A stretch of DNA of 64,000 nucleotides, from the NCBI GenBank assembly GCA_021787845.1, contig JAJYLH010000004.1, positions 1 to 64,000 on the forward strand, read 5' to 3'. Source of the stretch: Myxococcales bacterium (GTDB taxonomy: Bacteria; Myxococcota; Myxococcia; Myxococcales; JAJYLH01). Position 1 is the first letter of the stretch; every line of letters begins with the position of its first letter. Positions 1 to 9,382 of this stretch are shown piece by piece. Below the pieces are notes generated by a model. That model saw nothing but the letters and a program-made list of their open reading frames with translations, was not told the DNA's origin and made no database searches. The position numbers were made by a program, and so were the translations under genes.

Positions 1-228
1 GCTGTGCCGAGCCCTCACGGCCCTTCGAGGGCCGGGCACGAGGGCGGTGGCAACGAGCGAGGTCCGTGGGCCCGGCCGCCTCAGGGCGAGCGGGAACGAC
101 AACCTGAGATGTCTGGATACCCAGCCAACCAACAGGCGGCAGACAGCCTGCTTTCCTGATATCCGTTGACGCGGCGCGGCGAGAGAACTAGTATGCACGG
201 TGGAAGCGCGAGGTGGTAGACGACGTGC

Positions 229-555
229 GTGGGGCAACTGACCGGCTTGATCAGGGCGATCGCGGCGTTGGTTTCTGCGCTTGGGCCGTGGTGGACGCTG
301 GTTGTTCTTCTTCTACTTATAGCGTATCATCAGCTTCGGGAGTGGCAGAAGAGCAAGCGGGAAAACGCGATCGCGAACGAGAAGGAAGCGCAAATTCAGC
401 GGCTCGCCGATGACAACCGCTGGATGAGGCGCGTCTTGATGAAAAAGGCGATGGGGTTGAGCGACGCGGAGATCCACGCGCTCGCCGACCAGGGGCCAGC
501 CCGGCCGCTGTTGGCGACAACCGATGCCGATCTGGCGCCAGAGGATGAAACGTGA
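229..555 (+). CDS. Small single-pass membrane protein, hypothetical
   Basis: The 108-residue product starts at GTG. A hydrophobic segment at about residues 6-33 is followed by a charged, probably helical stretch (QLREWQKSKRENAIANEKEA, residues 35-54), so it looks like an N-terminally anchored protein with a short cytoplasmic coiled-coil region. The stop overlaps the GTG of the next gene (GTGA), which points to a translationally coupled pair. The family was not recognised. The A+T content is slightly higher than in the neighbouring housekeeping genes, which may hint at acquired DNA but is weak evidence. Confidence 0.6.
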   Translation: MGQLTGLIRAIAALVSALGPWWTLVVLLLLIAYHQLREWQKSKRENAIANEKEAQIQRLADDNRWMRRVLMKKAMGLSDAEIHALADQGPARPLLATTDADLAPEDET

Positions 556-1097
556 CGAGCGCCGAATCGATGGCGTTTTTGCTGCTATGCGTGGGCGTTT
601 ACGTCATCGCCTGCGACGTACTGAGGGCCGGCCCAATGCGCAGCCTTCGCGATCGCCTACGGCGAGAGATGAACAGGAACAGGTTCGGTGAACTGCGCAC
701 CGATCTGGTGCGGAAGGCAATCGACGGAGAGATCGATCCTCGCTCCGAACTCTTTCTGCCGCTCTATCGTGGGCTGACGGCGCTGATGCGGAATCCCCAG
801 GAGCTTGAGGCTGTCGCCCGCATCACGCTCATGCTGCCCGCCCCGGGCAGAAGAACCGCAAGACGCCCAACACGGTCCGAAGGTCTCATCGCGCGTGAGT
901 TCGCGCGCCGCATCGACCTGCTTTGTCGCGATTATTTCCGGTCGTACTCGTGGATGGCGTGGGTGGCCGACCGGCTCGACAAGCACGAGTTGCCCCTCTG
1001 GATTCGAGTACCATCGCTGCGAGCGCGGGAAGAGCGAGCGCGCACCCTCGTCGCCGCTCGCGAACGACTCGAGCAGACCGCCAATGAGGCAGCGTAG
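552..1097 (+). CDS. Hypothetical membrane-anchored protein
   Basis: The 181-residue product starts at a GTG that overlaps the preceding stop codon. Residues 5-24 (MAFLLLCVGVYVIACDVLRA) form one membrane helix. The remainder is basic and rich in Arg and Leu, with no catalytic motif I can name. The size, GTGA coupling and topology suggest it works with the small membrane protein upstream, but no function can be given. Nothing recognisable flanks the pair on the left. Confidence 0.6.
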   Translation: MTSAESMAFLLLCVGVYVIACDVLRAGPMRSLRDRLRREMNRNRFGELRTDLVRKAIDGEIDPRSELFLPLYRGLTALMRNPQELEAVARITLMLPAPGRRTARRPTRSEGLIAREFARRIDLLCRDYFRSYSWMAWVADRLDKHELPLWIRVPSLRAREERARTLVAARERLEQTANEAA

Positions 1098-1131
1098 AAT
1101 CCGGTCCGGGCATCATCGCAATTGGTGAACG

Positions 1132-1323
1132 CTAGCGCTTCCGCTTACTGACGGGCGTTGCCATCGCTGGGCACTTGGGCTTCTGCTCGGCTTTCGGGGC
1201 TGCCTTCTTCGGAACGGCTGACGGCGGCGTCCCGAGCGCGCGACGGACCGCCGGCTCGAAACGCTGCTCGGTCTCGTCGGCGGAGGGCGGTGGAACTGGC
1301 GGGCTCTTCGGTAGAGCAGCCAC
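1132..1323 (-). CDS. Small basic Pro/Ala/Lys-rich ORF downstream of prfB
   Basis: This 63-residue ORF begins 14 bases after the prfB stop on the same strand. Its C-terminal half is very basic (KKAAPKAEQKPK, VSKRKR) and its N-terminal half is Pro-rich, which is compatible with a disordered nucleic-acid-binding tail protein. No family was recognised. Position and codon pattern make it plausible, but short GC-rich frames are often open by chance. Confidence 0.35.
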   Translation of the reverse strand: MAALPKSPPVPPPSADETEQRFEPAVRRALGTPPSAVPKKAAPKAEQKPKCPAMATPVSKRKR

Positions 1324-1337
1324 TGGAAATCGATCGG

Positions 1338-2448
1338 CTAGGGCTCGTCGGCGACCGGCCGGTCCTTGCGGCGCACCCCCAACAGGTACGGCTCGATGAA
1401 CTGGTCGAGCTCGCCGTCGAGGACAGCGTCAGCGCCGCTGGTCTCCACGCCGCTGCGCAGGTCCTTGACCATCCGGTACGGGTGCAGGACGTAGTTGCGA
1501 ATCTGCGAGCCGAAGGAGTTGTCCATCTTCGACGCCTCGACCGCATCTCGCAGCGCTTCCCGCTTGCGCTTCTCCAGCTCGTAGAGGCGCGAGCGGAGGA
1601 TCTTCCAGGCGAGGTCGCGGTTGGCGTGCTGCGAACGCTCGTTCTGGATGGCGACCACGATGTTGGTCGGCAGGTGGGTCAGCCGGATGGCGCTCGAGGT
1701 CTTGTTGACCTTCTGCCCTCCCGCCCCACTGGAGCGGTACACGTCCTCGCGCACGTCGGCCGGGTTGATGTCGACCTCGATCGCGTCCTCGATTTCCGGC
1801 AGCACCCAGACGCTCGCGAACGAGGTCTGCCGCCTCGCGTTCGAGTCGAAGGGGGAGATGCGCACCAGCCGGTGGACACCGCTCTCGCCCTTCAGGTAGC
1901 CGTAGGCGTCCTCGCCCCGCACGACGAGCGACGCGCTCTTGATGCCCGCCTCCTCGCCGACCTGCCAGTCCCCCTCCTGCACCCTCCAGCCGCGCCGCTC
2001 GCAGTAGCGCACGTACATCCGGTAGAGCATCTGGCACCAGTCCATCGACTCGGTGCCGCCCGCGCCGCTGTTGAGCTCGAGGATGGCGTTCGCGTGGTCC
2101 TTCGGCTCGCAGAGCATCCGTTCCAGCTCGAGCCGGCGGATACCGGAAGCGGCTTTGGAGAGCGCGGCCGCCGCTTCCTTCTCGAACGAGGCGTCGAGCT
2201 CCGACAGCTCCAGCGCCGCCTCGGCCTCGTCGAGCTGCGCCGCTTCCTTCTCGAGCGCCGAAATCGTCAGCTCGTGACGGGACTTTTCGCGCAGGAGCGC
2301 CTGGGCCGTCGCCGGCTCGCTCCAGAAGTCCGGCTCGGTCGAGCGGTTCTCGATTTCGGCGATGCGGTGGCGCTTTTCTTCCAGGTCAAAGATGCCCCCG
2401 GAGGGCATCCAACCGGCCGCGCAGGTCGAGCAGCGTCTCGTTCGACAT
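1338..2448 (-). CDS. prfB: Peptide chain release factor 2, with programmed +1 frameshift
   Basis: RF2 releases finished polypeptides at UGA and UAA codons. The zero frame starts at ATG 2448 (MSNETLLDLRGR), runs 20 codons and meets an in-frame UGA at 2388-2386. A +1 shift at CTT TGA C continues the protein as DLEEKRHRI and gives about 369 residues, the normal RF2 length. The SPF anticodon-like motif lies near residue 199 and the universal GGQ motif (SSGAGGQKVNKT) near residue 245, matching their expected positions. A caller ignoring the shift would start at 2408 and lose the N-terminus. Upstream lie a hypothetical gene and ybeY on the same strand. Confidence 0.97.
2385..2400 (-). promoter_or_regulatory. 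RF2 autoregulatory +1 frameshift site
   Basis: On the coding strand the site reads CGGGGGCATCTTTGAC. It comprises an internal Shine-Dalgarno-like GGGGG, a 3-base spacer, the slippery CTT codon and the UGA stop followed by C. This is the classic RF2 sensor: when RF2 is scarce the ribosome slips forward one base on CTT and makes full-length RF2, and when RF2 is plentiful it terminates. All elements of the known signal are present with correct spacing. Confidence 0.96.
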
Positions 2449-2625
2449 CGGAATGCCTTGGGTCCGCACGCCTCAGACGACCGACCTTCGCGCGGCGCGC
2501 ATCGACGAACGCGGAACCGGTAAGGGACCTACGGACGCGCGTCCACTCTTTGCGTCGCCGCCACCGGGCGCTGCGGGGACGAGACCGATGGCGCACGCCG
2601 AAAGAGCGGAAGCGCTCCCGCTGCT

Positions 2626-3183
2626 TCACGATCGGTTGAACCAGCGGCGGCTGTCGCCGGCGTTCTTCTTCTGGTCGTCGCTCGACAGGTCGACCACGAC
2701 GTTCGGGGCGTTCGCCGGAGCCGCCACCGGGGCCATCACCGGCGGGGGGTTGGTGTCGCGGCGCTTGGGGGTCAGGGTGAGCGCCTGCGCGGCCTCTTCC
2801 GGAGCGACGTCGCTCGAGGTCTTGGCGGCGGCGACCGGCGCCGGGGCGGGCGCCGGAGCGACGGCGACCGGCTGCGCTCCCGCTGGGCCGGACAGCGATT
2901 GCATCAGCCAGTCCCGGGCGGTGGCGGAAGCGGTCTTGCCGAGCTTGCCGCCCATCGCCTCCAGCTTCTGGTAGAAGTCGCCGGACACCTTGAAGCTGAT
3001 GGTCTTGGAGCTGCCGACCGCCTGCGAGAGAAGCTCCACCGCCTCGCCCAGCCGCCCGACGCCGGCGAAGTTCTTCTGCGCGATGGCCTGCGTGATGCGG
3101 CTCGCGAGCTCGTCGCTCGACAGCCACGCGCCGTCGAGGAGCAGCCGCTCGGTCTCCAGGTCGATTTCGAATGGGGTGCTCAT
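2626..3183 (-). CDS. Hypothetical protein with Ala/Pro-rich linker
   Basis: The 185-residue product has no signal peptide. Residues 1-95 look like a compact alpha-helical domain (ELASRITQAIAQKNFAGVGR, then a KTISFKVSGDFYQKLEAMGG segment). An Ala/Pro-rich disordered linker (residues about 100-165) and a short basic tail ending in RRWFNRS follow. The ATG overlaps the ybeY stop by 4 bases, with AAGGAG five bases upstream. The family was not recognised. Location between ybeY and prfB suggests a translation or housekeeping context only by association. Confidence 0.7.
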   Translation of the reverse strand: MSTPFEIDLETERLLLDGAWLSSDELASRITQAIAQKNFAGVGRLGEAVELLSQAVGSSKTISFKVSGDFYQKLEAMGGKLGKTASATARDWLMQSLSGPAGAQPVAVAPAPAPAPVAAAKTSSDVAPEEAAQALTLTPKRRDTNPPPVMAPVAAPANAPNVVVDLSSDDQKKNAGDSRRWFNRS

Positions 3184-3725
3184 GTCGACTCCTTCTCAGG
3201 GGCGCGCCGGGCGTCCGGCGCTTTTCGCGGGCGCCGCGAAAGCGGACCACGCTGGAAGACGAGGTCTTTCGGATGGCCGAGCGCCTGGCCGACGAGGCCG
3301 ACGCGGCCGAGCAGGTCGACCTCCGCGGCGGCCATCCTTCGGGCCTCGGAGGGGCGATGGTGGTCGTGGCCGGCGAGGTGGAGGAGGCCGTGGGCCAAGA
3401 GGCGCGAAAGCTCGTCCGACAGCGGCCGTCCTTCCCGCGCGGCCTCGCGCCAGGCGGTGTCGAGCGAAATCGCGACGTCGCCGGCGAGGCCGCTTCCCGG
3501 GTCCGGCGGGAACGAGAGGACGTCGGTCGCCCGGTCGATGCCCCGAAAACGGCGGTTCAACCGGCGGATGGCGCGGTCGGTGGTGACCAGGATCGACAGC
3601 TCGCCCGGCAGGAGCGCTTCTGAGAAGTCCGCGGCGCGCCGGCGCAGGACGCGCGCCGCCCAGGCACCGCGCGGGTGCTCGACGCGGACCGACACGCGCT
3701 CTGGCTGGATCTCCGGACGGACCAT
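3180..3725 (-). CDS. ybeY: Endoribonuclease YbeY (rRNA maturation factor)
   Basis: YbeY is a zinc-dependent endoribonuclease involved in 16S rRNA 3' processing and ribosome quality control. The metal-binding signature HGLLHLAGHDHH is present, preceded by RATDVLSFPPD, the conserved strand before the active site. I chose ATG 3725 (MVRPEIQPERVSV) because the family begins close to its first strand; ATG 3743 is an alternative six codons upstream, and neither has a strong Shine-Dalgarno. The product is 181 residues, a little longer than usual because of a basic C-terminal tail. The stop overlaps the next gene (ATGA). nadD diverges from it. Confidence 0.93.
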   Translation of the reverse strand: MVRPEIQPERVSVRVEHPRGAWAARVLRRRAADFSEALLPGELSILVTTDRAIRRLNRRFRGIDRATDVLSFPPDPGSGLAGDVAISLDTAWREAAREGRPLSDELSRLLAHGLLHLAGHDHHRPSEARRMAAAEVDLLGRVGLVGQALGHPKDLVFQRGPLSRRPRKAPDARRAPEKEST

Positions 3726-3857
3726 CTTGGCGCGGGCGAGCATAGCAGGCTCGCCGGCGTCGCGGGAGGCCACCGAAACCTTCGGCGATCCGCCCGCGCG
3801 CATGCTAGGAACCCGGCCGACGGGGAGCCCCGAGGGGCCGCGAGAGGATGCCGCAGG

Positions 3858-4436
3858 ATGCGCGTCGCGCTGTTCGGGGGCTCGTTCAACCCGCCGCACG
3901 TCGGGCATCTGCTCGCGGCGACCTACGCGCGCGCGGTGGCGGGCGTCGAGGCGCTCTGGCTGATGCCGGCCTGGCGGCACCCTTTCGGCAAGCCGCTCGC
4001 GCCCTTCGGGGACCGGGTGGCGCTGTGCGAGGCGATGGCGGGCCTCGTCGCCGATGCGAGCGTCTCCCGAGTCGAGGAGGAGCTGGGCGGCGAGGGGCGG
4101 ACCATCCACGCCGTCCAGCGCTTGCGCACCCGCTATCCGGAGCACGCGTTCCGGCTGGTGGTCGGGGCGGACATCCTCGCCGAGTCGCCGAGGTGGACCG
4201 CTTTCGAGGAGCTCGTGGAGCTCTCGCCGCTCATCGTCGTCGGCCGCGCCGGCCACCCGATGCCGGAGGAGCCGCCGCCGGGGCTGGGAACGCCGCTCTA
4301 CCTTGCGCAGGTGCGGATGCCGGCCGTTTCCAGCACCGAGGTTCGCCGCCGCCTTGCCGCGGGGGAAGACGCGACCGCCCTCGTGCCCGCCGTGGTGCTG
4401 GAGGAGATTCGGCGGCGGCACCTTTACGGAACGTGA
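3858..4436 (+). CDS. nadD: Nicotinate-nucleotide adenylyltransferase
   Basis: NadD adenylates nicotinate mononucleotide with ATP to form deamido-NAD, a late step of NAD synthesis in the cytoplasm. The nucleotidyltransferase signature GGSFNPPHVGH lies at residues 8-18 and the C-terminal SSTEVRRRL (ISSTxIR type) is present. The 192-residue length fits the family. The ATG at 3858 is set by the family's start at MRVALFGG; the frame is open for 61 further codons upstream but that part is not family-like. It is divergent from ybeY and followed nine bases later by a CCGATCGG palindrome. Confidence 0.95.
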   Translation: MRVALFGGSFNPPHVGHLLAATYARAVAGVEALWLMPAWRHPFGKPLAPFGDRVALCEAMAGLVADASVSRVEEELGGEGRTIHAVQRLRTRYPEHAFRLVVGADILAESPRWTAFEELVELSPLIVVGRAGHPMPEEPPPGLGTPLYLAQVRMPAVSSTEVRRRLAAGEDATALVPAVVLEEIRRRHLYGT

Positions 4437-4444
4437 TCGGCCAA

Positions 4445-4462
4445 GACCGATCGGTCCGATCG
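4445..4462. terminator. R-family CCGATCGG palindrome after nadD
   Basis: GACCGATCGGTC is a perfect 12-base palindrome followed by CGATCG, starting nine bases after the nadD stop. The same motif recurs just downstream of two other genes (47290 and 61974). No U-tract follows, so a terminator or mRNA 3'-end role is inferred from position only. Confidence 0.45.
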
Positions 4463-4688
4463 CTCGGCTGCGCTTCCCGCACAACCGATCGCGCGCTCGC
4501 GGGCCTCGGGCCAATCGGGGAGCGGCGGCCGGCCAGCAAAGGCAGCGGCCTCGCCGACGCTCGCCGGAGCACCGGCCGGCATGCCCGGCTCCATCGTCTC
4601 GGCCGGTGCGTCAACCCGACGGGCATGGTCTAGACTGCCGGCCTCGCGCCCGCGCGGGCGTTCTCCGAGGGAGCATTCCGCAAAGACC

Positions 4689-5909
4689 GTGCGCCGACCA
4701 CCGCTCATCCCATCGCTCGGCCTGGCCGCCCTCGTTTCGCTCGTCATCCTGGTCGCCGGCTGCCATCGGCGCCCAGCACCGCAGCCGGTCAGCAAACCGG
4801 CCCCGCCGCCCGCGCCCCAGCCCTCCGCCCGGCCGTACGTCACCCACGCGACCTGCCCGCTTCCGGTCGCGGTCGTCGCCGCCCAGCGCAACTGCGACGA
4901 CGAGAAGGCGAACGATGCCCTGATCGACGCTTCCCTCGACGCCTTCGACCGGACCTACGACGCCGGCCACTACGCGGTCGCGCTCGCCTGCGCCGAAGAA
5001 GCGGCGCGCGACGACCCGGGCGAGGCGGCCGCCCACATCGACCGCGCGCAGGCGCTCGACGCGCTCGGACATCCGGCGCAGGCGCGCGACGCCTACGACC
5101 GCGCGCTCGCCCTCGACCCGGACGACCCCGACGCGCTCGAGGCGAACGCCGACTTCCTCTGGCGCCGCGGGACCGACGACGCCCTGGAGGCCGCCGCCCT
5201 CGAGGCGAGCCGGGGCGCCAAGGACGCGACCGACCCGACCCAGGTCGCCGAGCTCTTGGTCCTCGAGGCCAAGGCGCTCAACGACTTGGGGCAGCCGGAC
5301 GGGGCTCTCAAGGCGAGCGGGAGCGCTCTCGCCGCCGAGCACGACGACGCCGACGCGACGATCGAACGGGCGGTGGCGCTCTTCGAGCTGGACCGGTTCG
5401 ACGACGCGAGGCCGGCGCTCGCTCAGGCGCGCCGCGCGGCACCGAAGAGCGCCAAGGCCGCCTACTACGCGGCGCTGTTCGCCGAGCGGGAGGGGCACGA
5501 GAGCACCGCGGCCGGCCTGTTCCGGCTCGCCGCGAAGATCGATCCCGGCGACTACCCGCTCGCCCTCGACGTCAGCCGCCAAGCCTTCGGCGCCCTCGTC
5601 GCCGAGGAGATCCGGCGCTTACCGAAAGCGAAGCAGCAGGCATTGGCGTCCACCGATTTCTCCTGGACCGAAATCCCCTCGACGGCGGTGCTCCTCTCGG
5701 GCGACCCGGTGCTCTCGCCGGAGATCGTCGGCGTCTACCGGCCCGGGGCGCCCGGCCACCCCGATGCGATAATGCTCTACAGAAAGAACTTACTCCGGCT
5801 GTGCGGTAGCGTCGCCGAGCTGCACCGGCAGGTCCACCTGACGCTCTTGCACGAGCTCGGCCACCTCGCCGGGCTGGACGACGCCGAGCTGCGCGATCGG
5901 GGGCTCTAG
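4689..5909 (+). CDS. Lipoprotein with TPR region and C-terminal zincin-like metallopeptidase
   Basis: The 406-residue product (GTG 4689) has an N-terminal hydrophobic segment ending in the lipobox LVAGC, so it is probably lipid-anchored. Residues about 60-330 are Ala/Asp/Leu-rich helical repeats typical of TPRs (for example ARDAYDRALALDPDDPDALE). The C-terminus carries HELGHLAGLDD (from about residue 388) preceded by a YRKNLLRLC strand, matching the minimal zinc-peptidase family with an HExxHxxGxxD motif. The start was chosen to place the signal peptide at the N-terminus; the frame extends 36 codons further upstream, but a GAGGGAG lies before the GTG. Substrate unknown. Confidence 0.8.
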   Translation: MRRPPLIPSLGLAALVSLVILVAGCHRRPAPQPVSKPAPPPAPQPSARPYVTHATCPLPVAVVAAQRNCDDEKANDALIDASLDAFDRTYDAGHYAVALACAEEAARDDPGEAAAHIDRAQALDALGHPAQARDAYDRALALDPDDPDALEANADFLWRRGTDDALEAAALEASRGAKDATDPTQVAELLVLEAKALNDLGQPDGALKASGSALAAEHDDADATIERAVALFELDRFDDARPALAQARRAAPKSAKAAYYAALFAEREGHESTAAGLFRLAAKIDPGDYPLALDVSRQAFGALVAEEIRRLPKAKQQALASTDFSWTEIPSTAVLLSGDPVLSPEIVGVYRPGAPGHPDAIMLYRKNLLRLCGSVAELHRQVHLTLLHELGHLAGLDDAELRDRGL

Positions 5910-6022
5910 CGGCGCCGTCCGGGCGCCTCGGGGCGAAACCGGCGACAAGCCTGCTATCATTCGTCGTTTTCGTTCGCCGGAGGGGTTCCCGAAGCCGGTT
6001 TCCCCAGGCTCAAGGAGCGGCG

Positions 6023-9000
6023 GTGGTGACGGGTCTCAGATTCCCCTGGCGAGTGGCGGCGCTGCTCCTGCTGGTGGGCGGGAGCGCTCTCGTTGGAGGG
6101 TGCGCCCAGCCCTGCAACGGCGAGTGCCCGGCCGGAACCCAGTGCGACCCGACGACCTTGACCTGCGGGCCGGTCCCGGGCGACGCCGGGCTCGGGAACT
6201 GCACGAAGGACAGCGACTGCAGCGCCTCGACCGGCAAGCCCAAGTGCGAGACCGATTCCGGCACCTGCGTCGCGTGCTTGCAAGACTCGGACTGCCCGAG
6301 CGGCGACAGGTGCGAGCCTTCCCAGCACGCCTGCGTCCAGGGGAACTGCCAGGCCAACGCCGACTGCAAGGACGCCGCCAAGCCGTTTTGCAACGCCGAC
6401 GGCAACTGCGTCGCCTGCCTCGTCGACGCCGACTGCCCCTCGACCGGCGGCGTGCGCCGCACCTGCGACCGCATCCAGAACGTCTGCACCGACAATCCCT
6501 GCCAGGCCGACGCCGACTGCGCGGTCGACCCGAGCGGGCACAGGTGCGACCTGACGAACGGCACCTGCGTTCAGTGCCTCTCCGACCTCGACTGCAACCT
6601 GACGACCCCCCGGTGCGACGACGCCGGCCAGTGCGTCGCCTGCCTCGACGACTTCGACTGCGACACGGGGCAGGTCTGCGACACCTCGACCAACACGTGC
6701 CAGGCCTCCGGCTGCGCGACCGACCAGGATTGCGCCCCGCAGGTCTGCGATGCGTCCAGCGGGAAGTGCGTCGCGTGCGTCCACGACAGCGACTGCGTCT
6801 TCGGCGGCACCTGCCAGAAGAACGCGTGCGCCGCGCCACCAAGCTGCGGCGCCGACTCGGACTGCCCCACCCCCGACTTCTGCCAGGGCGGCGCCTGCAT
6901 CGCGTGCCGCACCAGTGCCGACTGCCGCGCGGGCCTCGCCTGCAGCGGCGGAACGTGCGTCGAGGGTCCGGCCTGCCAGAGCCCCACCGAATGCCTCGCC
7001 GGGCGCACCTGCGTCAGCGGCGCCTGCGCCGACGCCGCCTGCGCGCCCGCCGCCAACGACTCGCCGAGCCAAGCGCTACCGCTCTCACCGGGCCTCATCA
7101 CCCAGACGCTCTGCCCGAACGACGAGAACGACTTCGAGCTCGCCCTGCCGGCCGGCGCGGGCGCCCGGGCGACGGTCCTGTTCAACCCGGTCCAGGGCAC
7201 GCCGACGCTGACCCTGGTTCCGGGACCGACCGCAGTCGGCGCGCCGGTGACCGGCAGCGGCGCCATTCCCGGCCGGGTCTCGGCGACCATCGAAAGCGCC
7301 CCGGCCGGCTCGAAAGCGCTCCTCGTTCGCGTCGCCGGTGGGGACGGCAGGACCGCTCTCGCCTACCAGCTCGACACCGAGGTGGAGCCGGGTGGCCTGT
7401 GCGCCGACGACGACCGGGAGCCGGACGACACGCAGACAGAAGCGCCGCTCGTCACTCCGGGCACCTATCCGGGCATCCTCTGTCCGGGGGACCTCGACTG
7501 GCTGGCGGTGGACGTGCCCCAAGGGGACCATGTGGTGGCGACGCTCAGCCTGGGTGGACAAGCGGCCGTCGGCTCGGCGTCGGTGGAGATCTACAGCCTC
7601 CAGAGCGACGGGACGCTCCACCGCGACGTGTACGGGTTCACCAGCGCGGTCGACCCCAGCGCCGCTCCCACGGGGGGAGAGCGCTTCTGGGTCCTGGTGC
7701 GAAACCAGGTCCCCGACAAGCTGACCTACACCCTGACCGTCGAGACCCGGCCGATGCCGCCGGCCAACGACGCCTGTAGCTCACCGGCAGCGCTGCAGCA
7801 GAACGCGACGACCTCGGGAACCACCGAGGGAGCCTCGCACGACGGCACCGGAAGCTGCGGCGGTGCTGGCGCCGACGTCTTCTATTCGCTGACCCTGGCC
7901 GAAGCCTCGACGGTACACCTCGACCTGGCCGCGAGCTCGCCGGCGGCGCTCTCGCTATCCACCTCGTGCGATCCAGCGACGCAGATCACCTGCGCCGACG
8001 CCGGGACGGCGGAGCACCTGGCGTTCGACGCGCTCCAGGCGGGCACCTACCTCGTCCGGGTGGTCACCGACACCGCCGGGCAGGAGGGCAAGTTCGGCCT
8101 CGCGGTGCGCGTCGACCCGGCGCCGGCGCCGCCGGCTGGAGAAACCTGCGATTCGGCCGAGCCGCTCACGGTCTCCAACGGGGTCGCGCTGGCGAGTGGA
8201 AACCTCGCCTTGGCGACCGACAACTACCCGGCGACTTGCGGCACCAACGGCGGCGACGCGGTCTACTCGCTTTCGCTCGCCGCAGCCCAGCACGTGAAGA
8301 TTTCGCTCGATGGCTTCCCGGGGTCCTCGGTTTCGCTGGTTCCCGCGAGCGGGTGCGCGACCGCGTCGGGCGCGTACTGTGCGGCAGCGGTGACGGTTGG
8401 CGTGAGCACTACCGCTGTGCTGGATCGCTACGCATTGCCGGCGGGAGACTGGGACGTGGTGGTCGACGGCGGGAGCGAGGTGGCCGGCGGCTTCAGCTTC
8501 GAGCTCGACCTGTCGGACCCCATCTACCCGCCGCCGAACGACACCTGCCGGAGCGCGATCGATCTGGCGGCGACCCAGACCGGCGACACCGGTGGCGGCA
8601 CCGATGATTATTCGCCCACCTGCGGCGCTGCCGGTCAGTCGGCGCCGGACGAGGTGTTCCACTTGAGCCTGGCGACTGATTCCGAGGTCAAGCTCGCGCT
8701 GTCGGCGGACTTCGACGCGGCGCTGGCGATCACCGGCGGTCCGTGCGGCACCGGCGCGTCGCTCGGGTGCCAGAACGGGCCGGACGCGAGCCTCGACCTG
8801 CCCGACGTGCCCGCTGGCGACTACTACGTCTGGGTCGACGGCTACTCGACCGGGGCGGGGACCTTCACCCTCACCTCGTCGACCGGCCCAGCGGTAGCGG
8901 TGCCGGTAAACGACACCTGTGCCGCCGCCCAGCAGGTCGACCTCTCCACCGGCTCGGCGACCGTCACCGGCAACACGCTCAACGCGTCGGACGACGTCCA

Positions 9001-9322
9001 TCCGTCGTCGTGCCTGGACGGGAACACGCCACCCAACACGCTTTCGCTGGCCGGGCCGGACGTGACCTACGCGGTCGACGTCCCGCCGGGAAAGACGCTC
9101 GACGCGGTGCTGACGCCCAGCGGATACGACGGCGCGCTCTACGCGCTCTCGAGCTGCGACCAGAGCACCTGCCTCGCCGGGGCGGACGACTGGAGCGGCG
9201 GCCCGCAGACGATCGACGTCGCCAACCCGCCGACGGCCGCGGAGACCACCGTCTACGTCGTCGTCGATTCCTACAGCATGAGCGCGAAGGGACCATTCTC
9301 GCTCACGCTGACGCTGAAGTGA
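6023..9322 (+). CDS. Large Cys-rich lipoprotein with PPC-like beta domains
   Basis: The 1099-residue product has a signal peptide with lipobox ALVGGC. Residues about 30-345 hold roughly a dozen short cysteine repeats of the form GxCVxCLxDxDC, with four to six Cys per repeat. From about residue 345 onwards come repeated beta domains beginning with PxNDxC and containing GxYxGxxCPGDxDW or GxYxVxVDG, resembling bacterial pre-peptidase C-terminal (PPC) domains without an attached protease. It is probably a surface adhesion or matrix protein. It is the first gene of a lipoprotein series reaching 12416. Paired Cys counts suggest disulfide-rich folding outside the cytoplasm. Confidence 0.8.
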   Translation: MVTGLRFPWRVAALLLLVGGSALVGGCAQPCNGECPAGTQCDPTTLTCGPVPGDAGLGNCTKDSDCSASTGKPKCETDSGTCVACLQDSDCPSGDRCEPSQHACVQGNCQANADCKDAAKPFCNADGNCVACLVDADCPSTGGVRRTCDRIQNVCTDNPCQADADCAVDPSGHRCDLTNGTCVQCLSDLDCNLTTPRCDDAGQCVACLDDFDCDTGQVCDTSTNTCQASGCATDQDCAPQVCDASSGKCVACVHDSDCVFGGTCQKNACAAPPSCGADSDCPTPDFCQGGACIACRTSADCRAGLACSGGTCVEGPACQSPTECLAGRTCVSGACADAACAPAANDSPSQALPLSPGLITQTLCPNDENDFELALPAGAGARATVLFNPVQGTPTLTLVPGPTAVGAPVTGSGAIPGRVSATIESAPAGSKALLVRVAGGDGRTALAYQLDTEVEPGGLCADDDREPDDTQTEAPLVTPGTYPGILCPGDLDWLAVDVPQGDHVVATLSLGGQAAVGSASVEIYSLQSDGTLHRDVYGFTSAVDPSAAPTGGERFWVLVRNQVPDKLTYTLTVETRPMPPANDACSSPAALQQNATTSGTTEGASHDGTGSCGGAGADVFYSLTLAEASTVHLDLAASSPAALSLSTSCDPATQITCADAGTAEHLAFDALQAGTYLVRVVTDTAGQEGKFGLAVRVDPAPAPPAGETCDSAEPLTVSNGVALASGNLALATDNYPATCGTNGGDAVYSLSLAAAQHVKISLDGFPGSSVSLVPASGCATASGAYCAAAVTVGVSTTAVLDRYALPAGDWDVVVDGGSEVAGGFSFELDLSDPIYPPPNDTCRSAIDLAATQTGDTGGGTDDYSPTCGAAGQSAPDEVFHLSLATDSEVKLALSADFDAALAITGGPCGTGASLGCQNGPDASLDLPDVPAGDYYVWVDGYSTGAGTFTLTSSTGPAVAVPVNDTCAAAQQVDLSTGSATVTGNTLNASDDVHPSSCLDGNTPPNTLSLAGPDVTYAVDVPPGKTLDAVLTPSGYDGALYALSSCDQSTCLAGADDWSGGPQTIDVANPPTAAETTVYVVVDSYSMSAKGPFSLTLTLK

Positions 9323-9382
9323 TCGCGGGCTCGCTGTTCTCCGGGGACACCTCGCCTCGGGGGTAGCAGGAGGCCAACTGCC

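Noticed and set aside
1-228. tRNA or other RNA gene at the left edge
   Set aside because: Some GC-rich inverted segments are present (CGGCCCTTCGAGGGCCG) but no cloverleaf or known RNA pattern could be drawn.
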